Assembly (NCBI GenBank): GCA_025201705.1
Contig: MU616614.1
Location: forward strand, 17,939-81,938
Direction of reading: 5' to 3'
Length of the DNA stretch: 64,000 bases
Origin: Dissophora ornata
Lineage: Eukaryota > Mortierellomycota > Mortierellomycetes > Mortierellales > Mortierellaceae
Both the position numbers and the translations under genes were made by a program. The notes beneath the pieces were generated by a model. That model was given only the letters and a program-made list of their open reading frames with translations. It was not told the DNA's origin and made no database searches. Shown here one piece after another: positions 55,997-64,000 of the stretch; the first letter of the stretch is position 1; the number at the start of each line of letters is the position of its first letter.

Positions 55997-56762
55997 ATGA
56001 GTCGTCTTGTTTTACGAGCCGCTTCATTTTCCTCTTCTCACTCAACAGCATCCACAGCTTCTTATTCACTCTCTCGCCTCTCCTGCTCTCGCCGTCCACT
56101 AGCAGCGACAGCGTCAAGTCTACCAAGAGCTCAACCCTCCACCCGATCATATTCGTTCTTCTCTTCCAAGAAGAGCGCCATCGACACCAAATCACTTCAA
56201 CAAACCAAATCCGCCACCACGGGTAATACCACTTCCGCCACTGCAGCCGCCACACCGGCCTTCGACAACGCAAACATGACCCAGCCGAAATCCGAGGAGG
56301 AGTGGCGTGCAGTGCTTAACCCTGAGCAATTCCGTATCCTCCGTCAGAAGGGCACAGAAATGGCCTATACAGGCGAATACACAAAGAACAAGGATCAAGG
56401 AGTGTACCGTTGTGCGGGATGTCAGACGCCGCTGTATACTTCGTCGACCAAGTTTGATGCCTGCGGCTGGTGTTCCTTCTACGATGCCGTTCCAGGTAAC
56501 AGAGAGGGACAAGAAAGCGGAAACGAAACGAGCTGATACCTTCTGCGACTAATTTTTTTCCATCTTCATGTTACTTTATGGCGTTTGGATAGGCGCCGTT
56601 GGACGCCACCCCGATCCTGATGGTCGCAGAGTCGAGATTGTGTGCAATGCCTGCGGAGGTCACCTGGGACACGTTTTCAAGGGCGAGGGCTATGGGAACC
56701 CAACAGACGAGCGTCACTGCGTGAACAGCATCTCGCTCAAGTTCCAGCCTGGCGATGTTTAA
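55997..56762 (+). CDS. Peptide methionine-R-sulfoxide reductase MsrB
   Basis: Two exons, 55997-56495 and 56593-56762, joined in phase 1; 222 aa. The first ~90 residues are Ser/Ala/Arg-rich with almost no acidic residue and look like a mitochondrial presequence. An internal ATG (Met94, [14 protein letters not shown]) lies exactly at the start of the conserved domain, so a cytosolic form by alternative start is possible. The zinc-binding CxxC pairs are Cys139/Cys142 (YRCAGCQ) and Cys184/Cys187 ([13 protein letters not shown]). The catalytic cysteine is Cys209 in RHCVNS. The family motif CGWPSF appears here as CGWCSF (Cys156, Cys159), which adds a cysteine that might act as a resolving residue. 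It reduces methionine-R-sulfoxide in proteins. A thioredoxin partner is expected from the family. Confidence 0.92.
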
Positions 56763-57336
56763 ATAATCAAGCGAGGAAAATAGTTCGGGGGGTCAAGGAC
56801 AGAGTTGTTTTTCATATATGCAGTCGAGAAAGCCAACTCTTCGAGTCTGATGTTTAGCATGTCAAAGTGGCAATAAAATAAAGGGTTTATTGGCCTATGC
56901 TTGGTTTTCAGGGCGTTGCTTTGCTCAGCCTGCCTTCTCGCGCATTCCATCATCGCAGCCACACAGCCAGCAACACACAAGTGTGTGCAGTGCAATCGAA
57001 ATCATCAGGTGCACTTGCTTGCCAAGAACAGAAATAGATTTTTTTTCAAGCTTTTTTGGAGTGTGCGTGGAAGATGTGTCTGCTCGCTCTGGCTCATGCT
57101 CAAGCCAGCAGAGGGGCTCACAACAGCCCTCAATGTCGTTCATCGCACATAATTTTCCTCGTGGACAGATGTTTTATCTTTCCACCTCTTCTTCGTTTTC
57201 CATTTTCCCACAGCCTCACTTCAAACTCGCCTCTTCGACTTGTATCCACCATCCCTTCCCTCCCACCAACAGGCGCTATACCTACACCCAGCACATAAAC
57301 AACCACCAGGAGACACAGACAGACAGACAGACAGAC

Positions 57337-60300
57337 ATGGATATTCTAGGCACGCATTTCCAGGAGAGTGCCCGACGAGCCGCAGGTTCATTCCTCAGCC
57401 CGCTGACGAATGCCATGGGGGAGCAGCGTCGGCTAGTCGAGAGTCTAGGAGTCGTCTCAAAAATCCGCGTCGAGGAGTGTAAGCACATGATGCTCTGGAG
57501 CAAGTCCCAGGTACAGCAAAAACTAAATCTGACACACCAAACACCTGCGGGTCGCCTTTTTTTCCGAAATGACCCATGAGGACTTGCCACTAACTTTAGA
57601 CAAATGCATTGGTATGCATTGTCATTCTCGCTGTTTGGTCAATTGCTCTCCTTGTGCAGACTGAAGATCTCGGTGTAAGTAAAGGGGGCGCAACTCCAAC
57701 TGTTCTCTGGGCAAAATACGAGAAGAGCAACCATAGAATCCCCCCCTGACACTGGTCATCTCGCTCTTTCTCTCAATGTTTTACAGGACGTACTGATAAA
57801 GCTGAACCTGCTGATTCGCAAGATCAGTGACTATGAGATCCGATTCGGAACTCAATACGATTCGTTTCGCGAAAAGATAAAGTTCCTCCGCACCAAGGAT
57901 GATTCGCTTTGCGAGTTGGGTCGTCGCCAGACAGACCTCCAGAACAAGATCTTGGATGTCTCAAAGAATCGACTGCGGTCCGCCAAGGCTCTGCTCCTCC
58001 AGAAGGAACTCGATGATATTCAAAAGGAGAGTGGGCCAACCGAGACGAAGCTACAGATCCTGAAGCGACAGGTCGTCAAGGGTGCTTACACAGAGCAATT
58101 GAATGCGGTTATTGAGTTGGGCAAGAAGATGATTATTATTGGCGAGCACGGCAAACAGATGCTCGAGCATATTGACCTGCCAGCCGCTGTCGAAGATGGT
58201 AATGTAAACGACATCTTTGCTGTGGGCATAATATCAAATCGCAACATCAAAATATTCACAGACAAAGCATGTTACTGTCTTATATAATCGTAGGTCGCAA
58301 GACGGAGGATATTCTTCAGGCTGCGCGTATGGCCCTCGAGAACTGGGACAAATTTGTGATGGTCGACCCTCAATCAATCGTGGTGCATCCTCCGCCTCCA
58401 CCCCCAAGGCCAAGGTCTATGTCAGACCTTTCTATCGATGATGTCCAGACTCTCGCTGTCTCGGAGACACATGTGGCGTCAGACTCAGAGTCGGACTCCG
58501 ACGAAGAGGATTTCATGCCAGCGCTTTCCTCGCCCTTGAAGTCCAAGCCATCCATTTCGCTGACAAAACCGGATACCATCTTAGCATCAGAGACCATCCT
58601 AGCATCAGAGAATGAAATGGTGACAGCAGCACACGTCGAGAAAGATACGCCGGAGGAGGAGGAGGAGGAAGACGACGACGTCCAGACGCCCAAACAAGAA
58701 ATGCACCTGTCGCCCTTCGGATCCACACTCGTCCCAAAGCTGACGCTGTCTCCCAGCAAACCCACGACACCGATAGTTGCACCTTCGCCCCTTCCACGTA
58801 CATCTGATTGGGCTTCGGAAGCCACTGAAGCTTTGGCTAGTGTGCAGGGCAAGAAACTCGAGGATATTATAAGGGAAGAGGACACATCTGCTTCCGAGGC
58901 GGAGACACTGCGACGCCTGGAAGAGTTAGAGATCAAGCAAGCTCTAGAGCTCAGCTTGGCTGAGGCCAGCAAGCCCGCGGAGACCGCCCAGCCTGCAGAT
59001 CTCCAACTGACAGCCGAGGAGCTGCGTTTCGTTATGGGAGATGTGGTTCCCAAGAGATCGACCAAGGTCGTTAGGAGACAGGCCAGGGCCCCAGAGACAA
59101 CCGATGGCTCGTCGCCCGTCATTGTTGTGCGTGCCAGTAGGAGAGCCAAGAGGACCAAGTCTATCACGGTCGATACAGACAAGGCTGCATCTGATTCTGC
59201 TCATACTGATACAGAATCTGAGCAGGACCTAGAGACGCCCAAGGCTTCTAAGCCAGCTCGAGTTGTTCGTGGACCTCAGGCTGCTGGACCTGAAAGCAAC
59301 AAGCTGTCGCAACAGGGACCTCGACCATGGAATCCAGAGGAGGGCGATGAGGATGAAGACGACGATAGTCACTCAGAAACGTCGACCGTAGATCTTGATG
59401 GACCGGAAGAGCTTGCCAGCGCATCTCATGTCGCCGAAACGATGGGTGAGGAACCCGTTATGAAGACATCATCCAAGAAGGCGAGCTCTTCGAGGGTTAT
59501 GGAAAGCCTGGGCTCTGAGCCAGAGATGCCATTGGAGAGTATGGGTCCAGAGCCCGAAAGACTGCTCGAGAGCATGGGACCGGAGCCTGAGACAACCCTT
59601 GAGAGCATGGGGCCGGAGCCTGAGACAGCCCTTGAGAGTATGGGAGATGATGGCCCAGACGATACCCCAGCTGCTCCCTTTGTCCCCATGCCACAGATGC
59701 CGTCGATGGATGAGATCCGTCAGCAAAAGCTTTTCGAGAAGAAACAACATGAGCAACAGCAGCTGGCGGCCTTTGGCGTCTCTCCTGAGCTGCGATACCT
59801 TCAGCTGCAGAACTCCCCACAGTCTATGAACCAGCAGTTGCAAGGGTCACCCCAGATTTCACAGGGTTCACTCAGTGGTTCATCGCCTGGTCAGGCGTAT
59901 GCTCAATTGCAGTCCCCGATCCCGTACAGACCTTCGACAGCATATGTCCCTCAGACGCCCAAGCAACAGAACCGACTCTCCGGATCTCATACCCCAACAC
60001 GCCAGGGATCTCCCAGTTCGTCCCCACTTCCTCAGCATCAGCAACAGTACCAGCAGCAGCAGCAGCAGCAGCAGCAGCCGAGCATTTACTCTGCGCAGTA
60101 TCTGCAGCAACATCAACAGCAGCAACAGCAGCAGTATGTTCGTCAGCAACAGCAACAACTCCAGGATTTCTACTACTCGCCCCAGGAGCAGGAGTACCAA
60201 CAGCAGCAGTACCAGCTGTACCATCAGCAGTTGAGGGAACAGCAACGTCAACATCAAAGAATGGACTCGGTGTCGTCGGTGTCGTCAACAGGGAGCAGTG

Positions 60301-60434
60301 CTAGCGCTGCTAATATTGGCATTGCGCCACTTGGTTGGGCCTTGCCGGGAATGGCACCTCCACAGGTTACGGAAGCGGATGTGCATTATTACAATGAGCA
60401 ACACAGAAACCAGCACCAGCACCAGCCCCAACAC

Positions 60435-60466
<32 letters not shown>

Positions 60467-60494
60467 GCAGCAACAGCAGCAACAGCAGTACCAA

Positions 60495-60530
<36 letters not shown>

Positions 60531-60830
60531 CAGTACCAGCAACAGCAGCAACAACAGCAACAGCAGCAACAGCAGCAACAATATCAGCAACAGCAACAGT
60601 ACCAGCAACAGCAACAGCAACAGCTCCACGACCGCACGAATTCTGTAGCGGGATCTGCCTATGGTGGCGATGGCTACCAGTCGTCGGCAGCTCCTTCTCC
60701 ATCACCATCCCATATCTCACTAGTTTCAGATCACAGTGCCTCGCCAGCGGTGGCACCGGCTGCGGTCACTGGTGCGAAGAAGACGCCGTTGACCCCCAAT
60801 CCTGACGACTACAAGGTGGAAGTGAAATAA
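57337..60830 (+). CDS. Eisosome Pil1/Lsp1-like BAR protein with very long Q-rich tail
   Basis: Four exons: 57337-57510, 57660-57674 (a 15-nt micro-exon encoding TEDLG), 57787-58198 and 58294-60830, phases matching; 1045 aa. Residues 1-~230 match the Pil1/Lsp1 BAR domain: ARRAAGSFLSPL at the N-terminus, RRLVESLGVVSKIRVEECKHMMLW, LNLLIRKISDYEIRFG, and LQILKRQVVKGAYTEQLNAVIELGKKM. Such proteins form the scaffold of eisosomes under the plasma membrane. Pil1 homologs are usually ~300-400 aa. Here about 800 extra residues follow: an acidic Ser/Thr-rich part, four to five repeats of LESMGPEPE (around 59505-59650), then poly-Q with interspersed Tyr and His (60040-60630). The tail is low complexity and unlikely to be folded. 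The start is supported by the family N-terminus and by the ACAGAC-rich leader directly before it. Confidence 0.88.
59505..59650 (+). repeat. 11-codon repeats (LESMGPEPE) in the Pil1-like tail
   Basis: Four to five consecutive units of about 33 bp, each encoding ESMGPEPE followed by two or three variable residues, then LESMGDDGP. The period is in frame. Confidence 0.9.
60040..60630 (+). repeat. CAG/CAA tract encoding poly-glutamine
   Basis: Long runs of CAG and CAA interrupted by TAC, CAC and a few other codons. Mixed CAG/CAA usage would limit slippage compared with a pure CAG repeat. The reverse strand shows matching poly-Leu open frames that are shadows. Confidence 0.95.
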
Positions 60831-61084
60831 ATGTGGTCGCTACAAATATGTAGATACCGCGAAGATCGCCATTTTGATCGTCGTTTACAAATCAAGCAAG
60901 CATCATATCAATAAAGCAGTCTCTCTCCGATCATGATACGTGGCTGTTTGTCACCACCAATTTTTAAGATTATGCTGACTTTATCCACTATTGGAACAAT
61001 ATCGGGAGGTTTTTTTATTTCACATTCACAAGCTGTCGAATTTGGGGAGAGAGACCTAAACAATGGAGCAATGGGAGTTACTAT
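60831..61084. terminator. Shared 3' region of two convergent genes
   Basis: About 250 bp between the stop codons of the Pil1-like gene (plus) and the MICOS-like gene (minus). AATAAA at about 60911 is a plausible polyadenylation signal for the plus-strand gene. Confidence 0.5.
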
Positions 61085-62599
61085 TTACATAGCACGCTCG
61101 CCGCCACGGACATTCGCCTCTTCCTTCAATGACTGCTGGTGCCAGAAATCAGCCTCCTCCTGCAGAGCCTTCTGGATCTTCTTATCAAGACTATGCTCGA
61201 TATGCTCGACGCCGTCGTACAACATATGAGCGCGCTTGTCCAGATTCTTCAGTCCGTGGTCATCCTTCCTAACGCTTCCTCGTCTGACTCGTTTTGGTAG
61301 CGCATCCTTGTTGGCTTCATCGCTGGTCTTTTTCACAATGAACTGACCGTCCTGAAGGTCACTCTGCGAGGCTTGGCGCGAGATCTCGAGAAAGTGTTTT
61401 TCGTTCGGGGTTTGACGATCGCGTGGCAAGGCTGCGTCGACGACGTTATCATGGACTTTTATGGCAGATTCTTCAGCGTTTTTGCCGACCAGTGATGTGC
61501 GGTTGATGAGACGGTCGTGGCCCTTGATGGCAGCAGAGGAGACGGCCTTGTCGATGACGATCTTCTCGGGCTTGGTGGAGGTGGCGTCGGCGGAGGGGCG
61601 TCTTACCATAGGCTTGTTCTTGTCAGAAGTGGAGGTATGCTTATGAATAGCGGAATCCAATTCCGACTTTGAAGCCACGTTATCGGAGGTCTTCCACCAA
61701 GACCATCGAGATGACGATGGATTCTCTGGGACCTGTTGAGAGGAGATGTTCTTGTCATGATGAGGAATCTGTGATAACTTGGACGATGTCGACGATAACG
61801 CCAAGGCAGCCTCATGCAACAACTTGTCAGCCTCTGTTTTTTGTTTATCTAGCCAGGATTGAACTTCGTGGGTGGAAGTCTCCACGACCTTGTTCACTTG
61901 ATCCTGACCTACATCACGGTAAGCGCCCGCAAGATTTTCGCCCTTGAGTTTGATATCGTCCCAAGTGGCCTGACTCTGTTGCGTGAGGTCTTCGATGGTC
62001 TCGAGGGTCTTGTCACGGAGATCGAGGGCAGTCTCGTTAGCAGATTGCTGTAGATCACGCATGGAGGTAGGATTAGAGGTAGAGGTGGTGGCAGTGGCGT
62101 CGGTAGGAGAAGAAGAGAGCATCCAAGAGGGCTTGAGAAGGTCGGTGTGAGCGGGGAGGAAGTAGGATCCGGCGACAGCAGCCATCGCAAGTGGGGTCAC
62201 GATCTTGACCGGCATGCTTCCTGAGCATTGTTTTTATTTTTTTTTTTTAAAAAAAAATAGAAAAAAGAAAAAAGTATGGGTTAGTTGAGGAGTAACCCAT
62301 CATGCGAAACGCGAAGAACGTTGTGAGTTTGCTTGCAGTTGTTCTTCCAAGGACATTGATTAAACAAACTTACGGGCGCGGTTGACGAGAGCAGAACTGC
62401 CAATGGCAGCAACTCCGACGTAGGCGAGACCGGGCATCCAGGACTCTTGGTCCGCCTTCATACGTCGGTATGTTTTCTAATGGTTTTTCGTTCCAAGTAG
62501 GATGATCGTTTAAAAAATAAAGCTACCAAAAGACTGCGTTGATTAGTAAAGTAAAAGGAGTGGAGTTGATTTCCTTACGTCGTTTGATTGTTGGGCCAT
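61085..62599 (-). CDS. MICOS subunit Mic26/Mic27-like (apolipoprotein O family)
   Basis: Three exons on the minus strand: 62599-62579 (7 codons, MAQQSND), 62476-62374 and 62220-61085, phases matching; 419 aa. Residues ~24-45 (MPGLAYVGVAAIGSSALVNRAR) and ~46-65 (MPVKIVTPLAMAAVAGSYFLPAH) form two closely spaced membrane segments joined by a short basic turn, the layout of ApoO-type MICOS proteins of the inner mitochondrial membrane. These help shape cristae junctions. The long remainder is hydrophilic and helical (LRDKTLETIEDLTQQSQATWDDI; HLEISR; DKRAHMLYDGVEHIEHSLDKKIQKAL), much longer than in yeast Mic27. Family assignment rests on the membrane pair and is moderately certain. Another inner-membrane protein with coiled-coil tail is the alternative. 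Confidence 0.65.
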
Positions 62600-62684
62600 T
62601 TTAGGGGGGAGGGGGGATTTCAATGAGAGAGTAGAGAGTTGAAAAGATGGAGAGTAGAAGAAACTGAAGAACTGAGGGGGTTGA

Positions 62685-62780
62685 GGAATTGAAGACTTGA
62701 AGACTTGAAAAATTGAAGAATTGAAGAGTTGAAGAGTTGAAAAGTTGAAGAGTTGAAGAATTGAAGAGTTGAAGAGTGGC
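62685..62780. repeat. 10-bp minisatellite (TTGAAGAGTTGAAGA-type)
   Basis: About ten imperfect copies of TTGAAGA(G/A/C)TTGAA with a 10-bp spacing lie upstream of the MICOS-like gene. Open frames across it on the minus strand (FQLFNSS repeats) are a product of the repeat. Confidence 0.9.
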
Positions 62781-63120
62781 GTGGGAGAGAAAGAGGTGAC
62801 AAATGTACTGAATGTGGAGGAGGTCAAGTGCATTGTCGGGCTTGACAGCTTCCGGTGAGCCGATTCGTGTCTCGCACGCCTAGCATTATATAATGCAGCG
62901 TGTGGCTGGAGTGGAAAAGCTATCGTCTGGGCGAGAGAAGACCGAATGCGGGGGGCGCCGTGGACGTGGAGCAAGTGGTGTTTGACGCAGGCCAGCAAGT
63001 GCGCTCAGTCACACCTGACCTGAAGATGAGTTGATGAAAAGAAACACGAAAAAAAAGAGAAACAGGCCCGTCCCCCCGTTTGTGTGCAGAACGCGTAAAC
63101 AGTGTGTCTGCAGAGCTGTC

Positions 63121-63156
<36 letters not shown>

Positions 63157-63913
63157 AGACTTGTCACACAGACCTCTGTTGTGTGGTTGTGGTTGTGGTT
63201 GCTTGCAGGTGAGGACATGCACACTCGGACGCGTGAGGTCATTGCACATGCTCACATGCTATCACTTTTCTTCATGCTCTTGCGCATACGCTGCACAGGC
63301 AAGGAGTGTCCTGTTCATGTCCATGCCGTATTTCAGCCTCAAGCCTTTCGGTGCTGTAGCCGAGCCATAGTGCTACCACTCTCAGTCCCTTCTTCTTGTC
63401 TGGCAGATCATTTCTGTAAGACATCACCATGATACGACAATCATGACGTGAACGCAGTAACTGAAAAAAGGTGCCTCTCTGTCCGGGTCAGTGCGTCCAG
63501 AGGAGGCCGAGTCTGCATCCATCCTCATCCCACAGCTCAGTCATATGCAAATCACAGTCACCGCTAAATCCATTTGGGTGTCCCCCCCTCTCCCGCGCTG
63601 CTACGCCAAAGTCATAAAACTACAGTATTACAGTGGCATACAATAATTGTAACTTTTTGCATCAACTACTTTCGTCCCATTCTCCACTTCTTCCTTTCTA
63701 CAATTCCACCTCATTTACATTCCCCTCTTCTGTACTTTACGACTCTCAACTTTTGTGTGTGTGTGTATCTGAATATCATTTTGTCATACGATTCCCTCCC
63801 TCCGTCCCTCCCTCCCTCCCACTCCACACAGCCCAACTCTCTTTGCAACACCTTTATTTTTTAACCAGACATCAACCAACAGTGAGACTGACTGACTGAA
63901 AAAAACTACCGCC
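62781..63913. other. Intergenic region and long leader of the Snf1-like kinase gene
   Basis: About 1.1 kb with no supported gene. It has the GA microsatellite, short GTTGTGGTT repeats, a CCCTCCCTCCGTCCC-type pyrimidine tract near 63790-63820, and a purine-rich end before the ATG at 63914. Confidence 0.5.
63127..63153. repeat. (GA)n microsatellite
   Basis: A perfect run of AG/GA dinucleotides. Confidence 0.95.
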
Positions 63914-64000
63914 ATGTCGTCCAACATCAAGATCGGCCATTACATGCTGCTCGAGACCCTTGGTGTCGGTTCATTCGGCAAAGTCAAACGTAAGGGAGAA
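63914..64000 (+). CDS. SNF1: Snf1/AMPK catalytic subunit, first exon (cut by window end)
   Basis: The exon 63914-63989 encodes 25 codons: MSSNIKIGHYMLLETLGVG and onward to SFGKVK. A donor GTAAGG starts at 63990, so the last 11 bases are intron. KIGHY followed by the glycine-rich loop LGVGSFGKVK is the start of the AMPK/Snf1 alpha-subunit kinase domain, which is activated by low energy and controls carbon-source adaptation. The ATG context (CCGCCATGTC) fits. The rest of the kinase and the regulatory half lie beyond the window. Confidence 0.85.
   Translation, partial: MSSNIKIGHYMLLETLGVGSFGKVKRKGE

Noticed and set aside
58370..60756. Long minus-strand frames opposite the Pil1-like tail, including poly-Leu and Ser/Ala-rich ones
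   Set aside because: Reverse translations of the CAG/CAA and Ser-rich tail.
62543..62998. Minus-strand frame with FQLFNSS repeats
   Set aside because: Product of the 10-bp minisatellite upstream of the MICOS-like gene.

Overview
The window looks like a contig piece from a filamentous early-diverging fungus, most likely Mortierellomycota (Mortierella and relatives). This is an inference from gene content and architecture. Most genes carry one to nine short GT-AG introns of about 50-130 bp. The proteins are typical fungal ones: a Zn(II)2Cys6 regulator, an AA11-like LPMO, an eisosome Pil1-type BAR protein, an Atg26-type sterol glucosyltransferase and Snf1. CAG/CAA glutamine tracts are long. No bacterial operon logic, tRNA, rRNA or CRISPR array was seen.

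Layout. 0-10.3 kb: the 3' end of a small membrane protein, a gene-poor 3 kb stretch, a Zn2Cys6 transcription factor with Q-rich tail, an aquaporin, then 2.1 kb without a gene. 10.3-23 kb: an intact AA11-like LPMO on the left and an intact pyrroline-5-carboxylate reductase on the right. Between them lies a tandem array of about 3.5-kb units. Each unit holds a truncated LPMO, a copy of the last ~25 codons of the reductase gene, and a gene for a ~520-aa three-TM glycoprotein of unknown function. One unit also carries a 204-bp element with terminal inverted repeats. 23-35 kb: accessory territory with a CsbD-like pseudogene, an orphan acidic first exon, a 4.1-kb intronless gene, several direct-repeat families and a decayed Helitron. 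The intronless gene encodes a flavin L-amino-acid-oxidase-like domain fused to a lipoxygenase domain. 35.7-64 kb: a dense housekeeping block with a cyclophilin, ALKBH7-like oxygenase, FHA/BRCT checkpoint mediator, JMJD6-type JmjC oxygenase, Rrn7 (Pol I TFIIB-like), Sds22, Atg26/Ugt51, MsrB, a Pil1-like eisosome protein, a MICOS Mic26/27-like protein and the first exon of Snf1.

Most multi-exon models were built by hand. They were accepted because splice sites, reading phase and family conservation all agreed at each junction. The most noteworthy items are the oxidase-lipoxygenase fusion, which lacks one canonical iron-ligand histidine, and the LPMO/P5CR/membrane-protein tandem array with its signs of gene conversion and compensated frameshift. 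No operon-like functional link between neighbouring genes is claimed. The three Fe(II)/2-oxoglutarate or DNA-repair genes at 36-44 kb are adjacent but probably independent.
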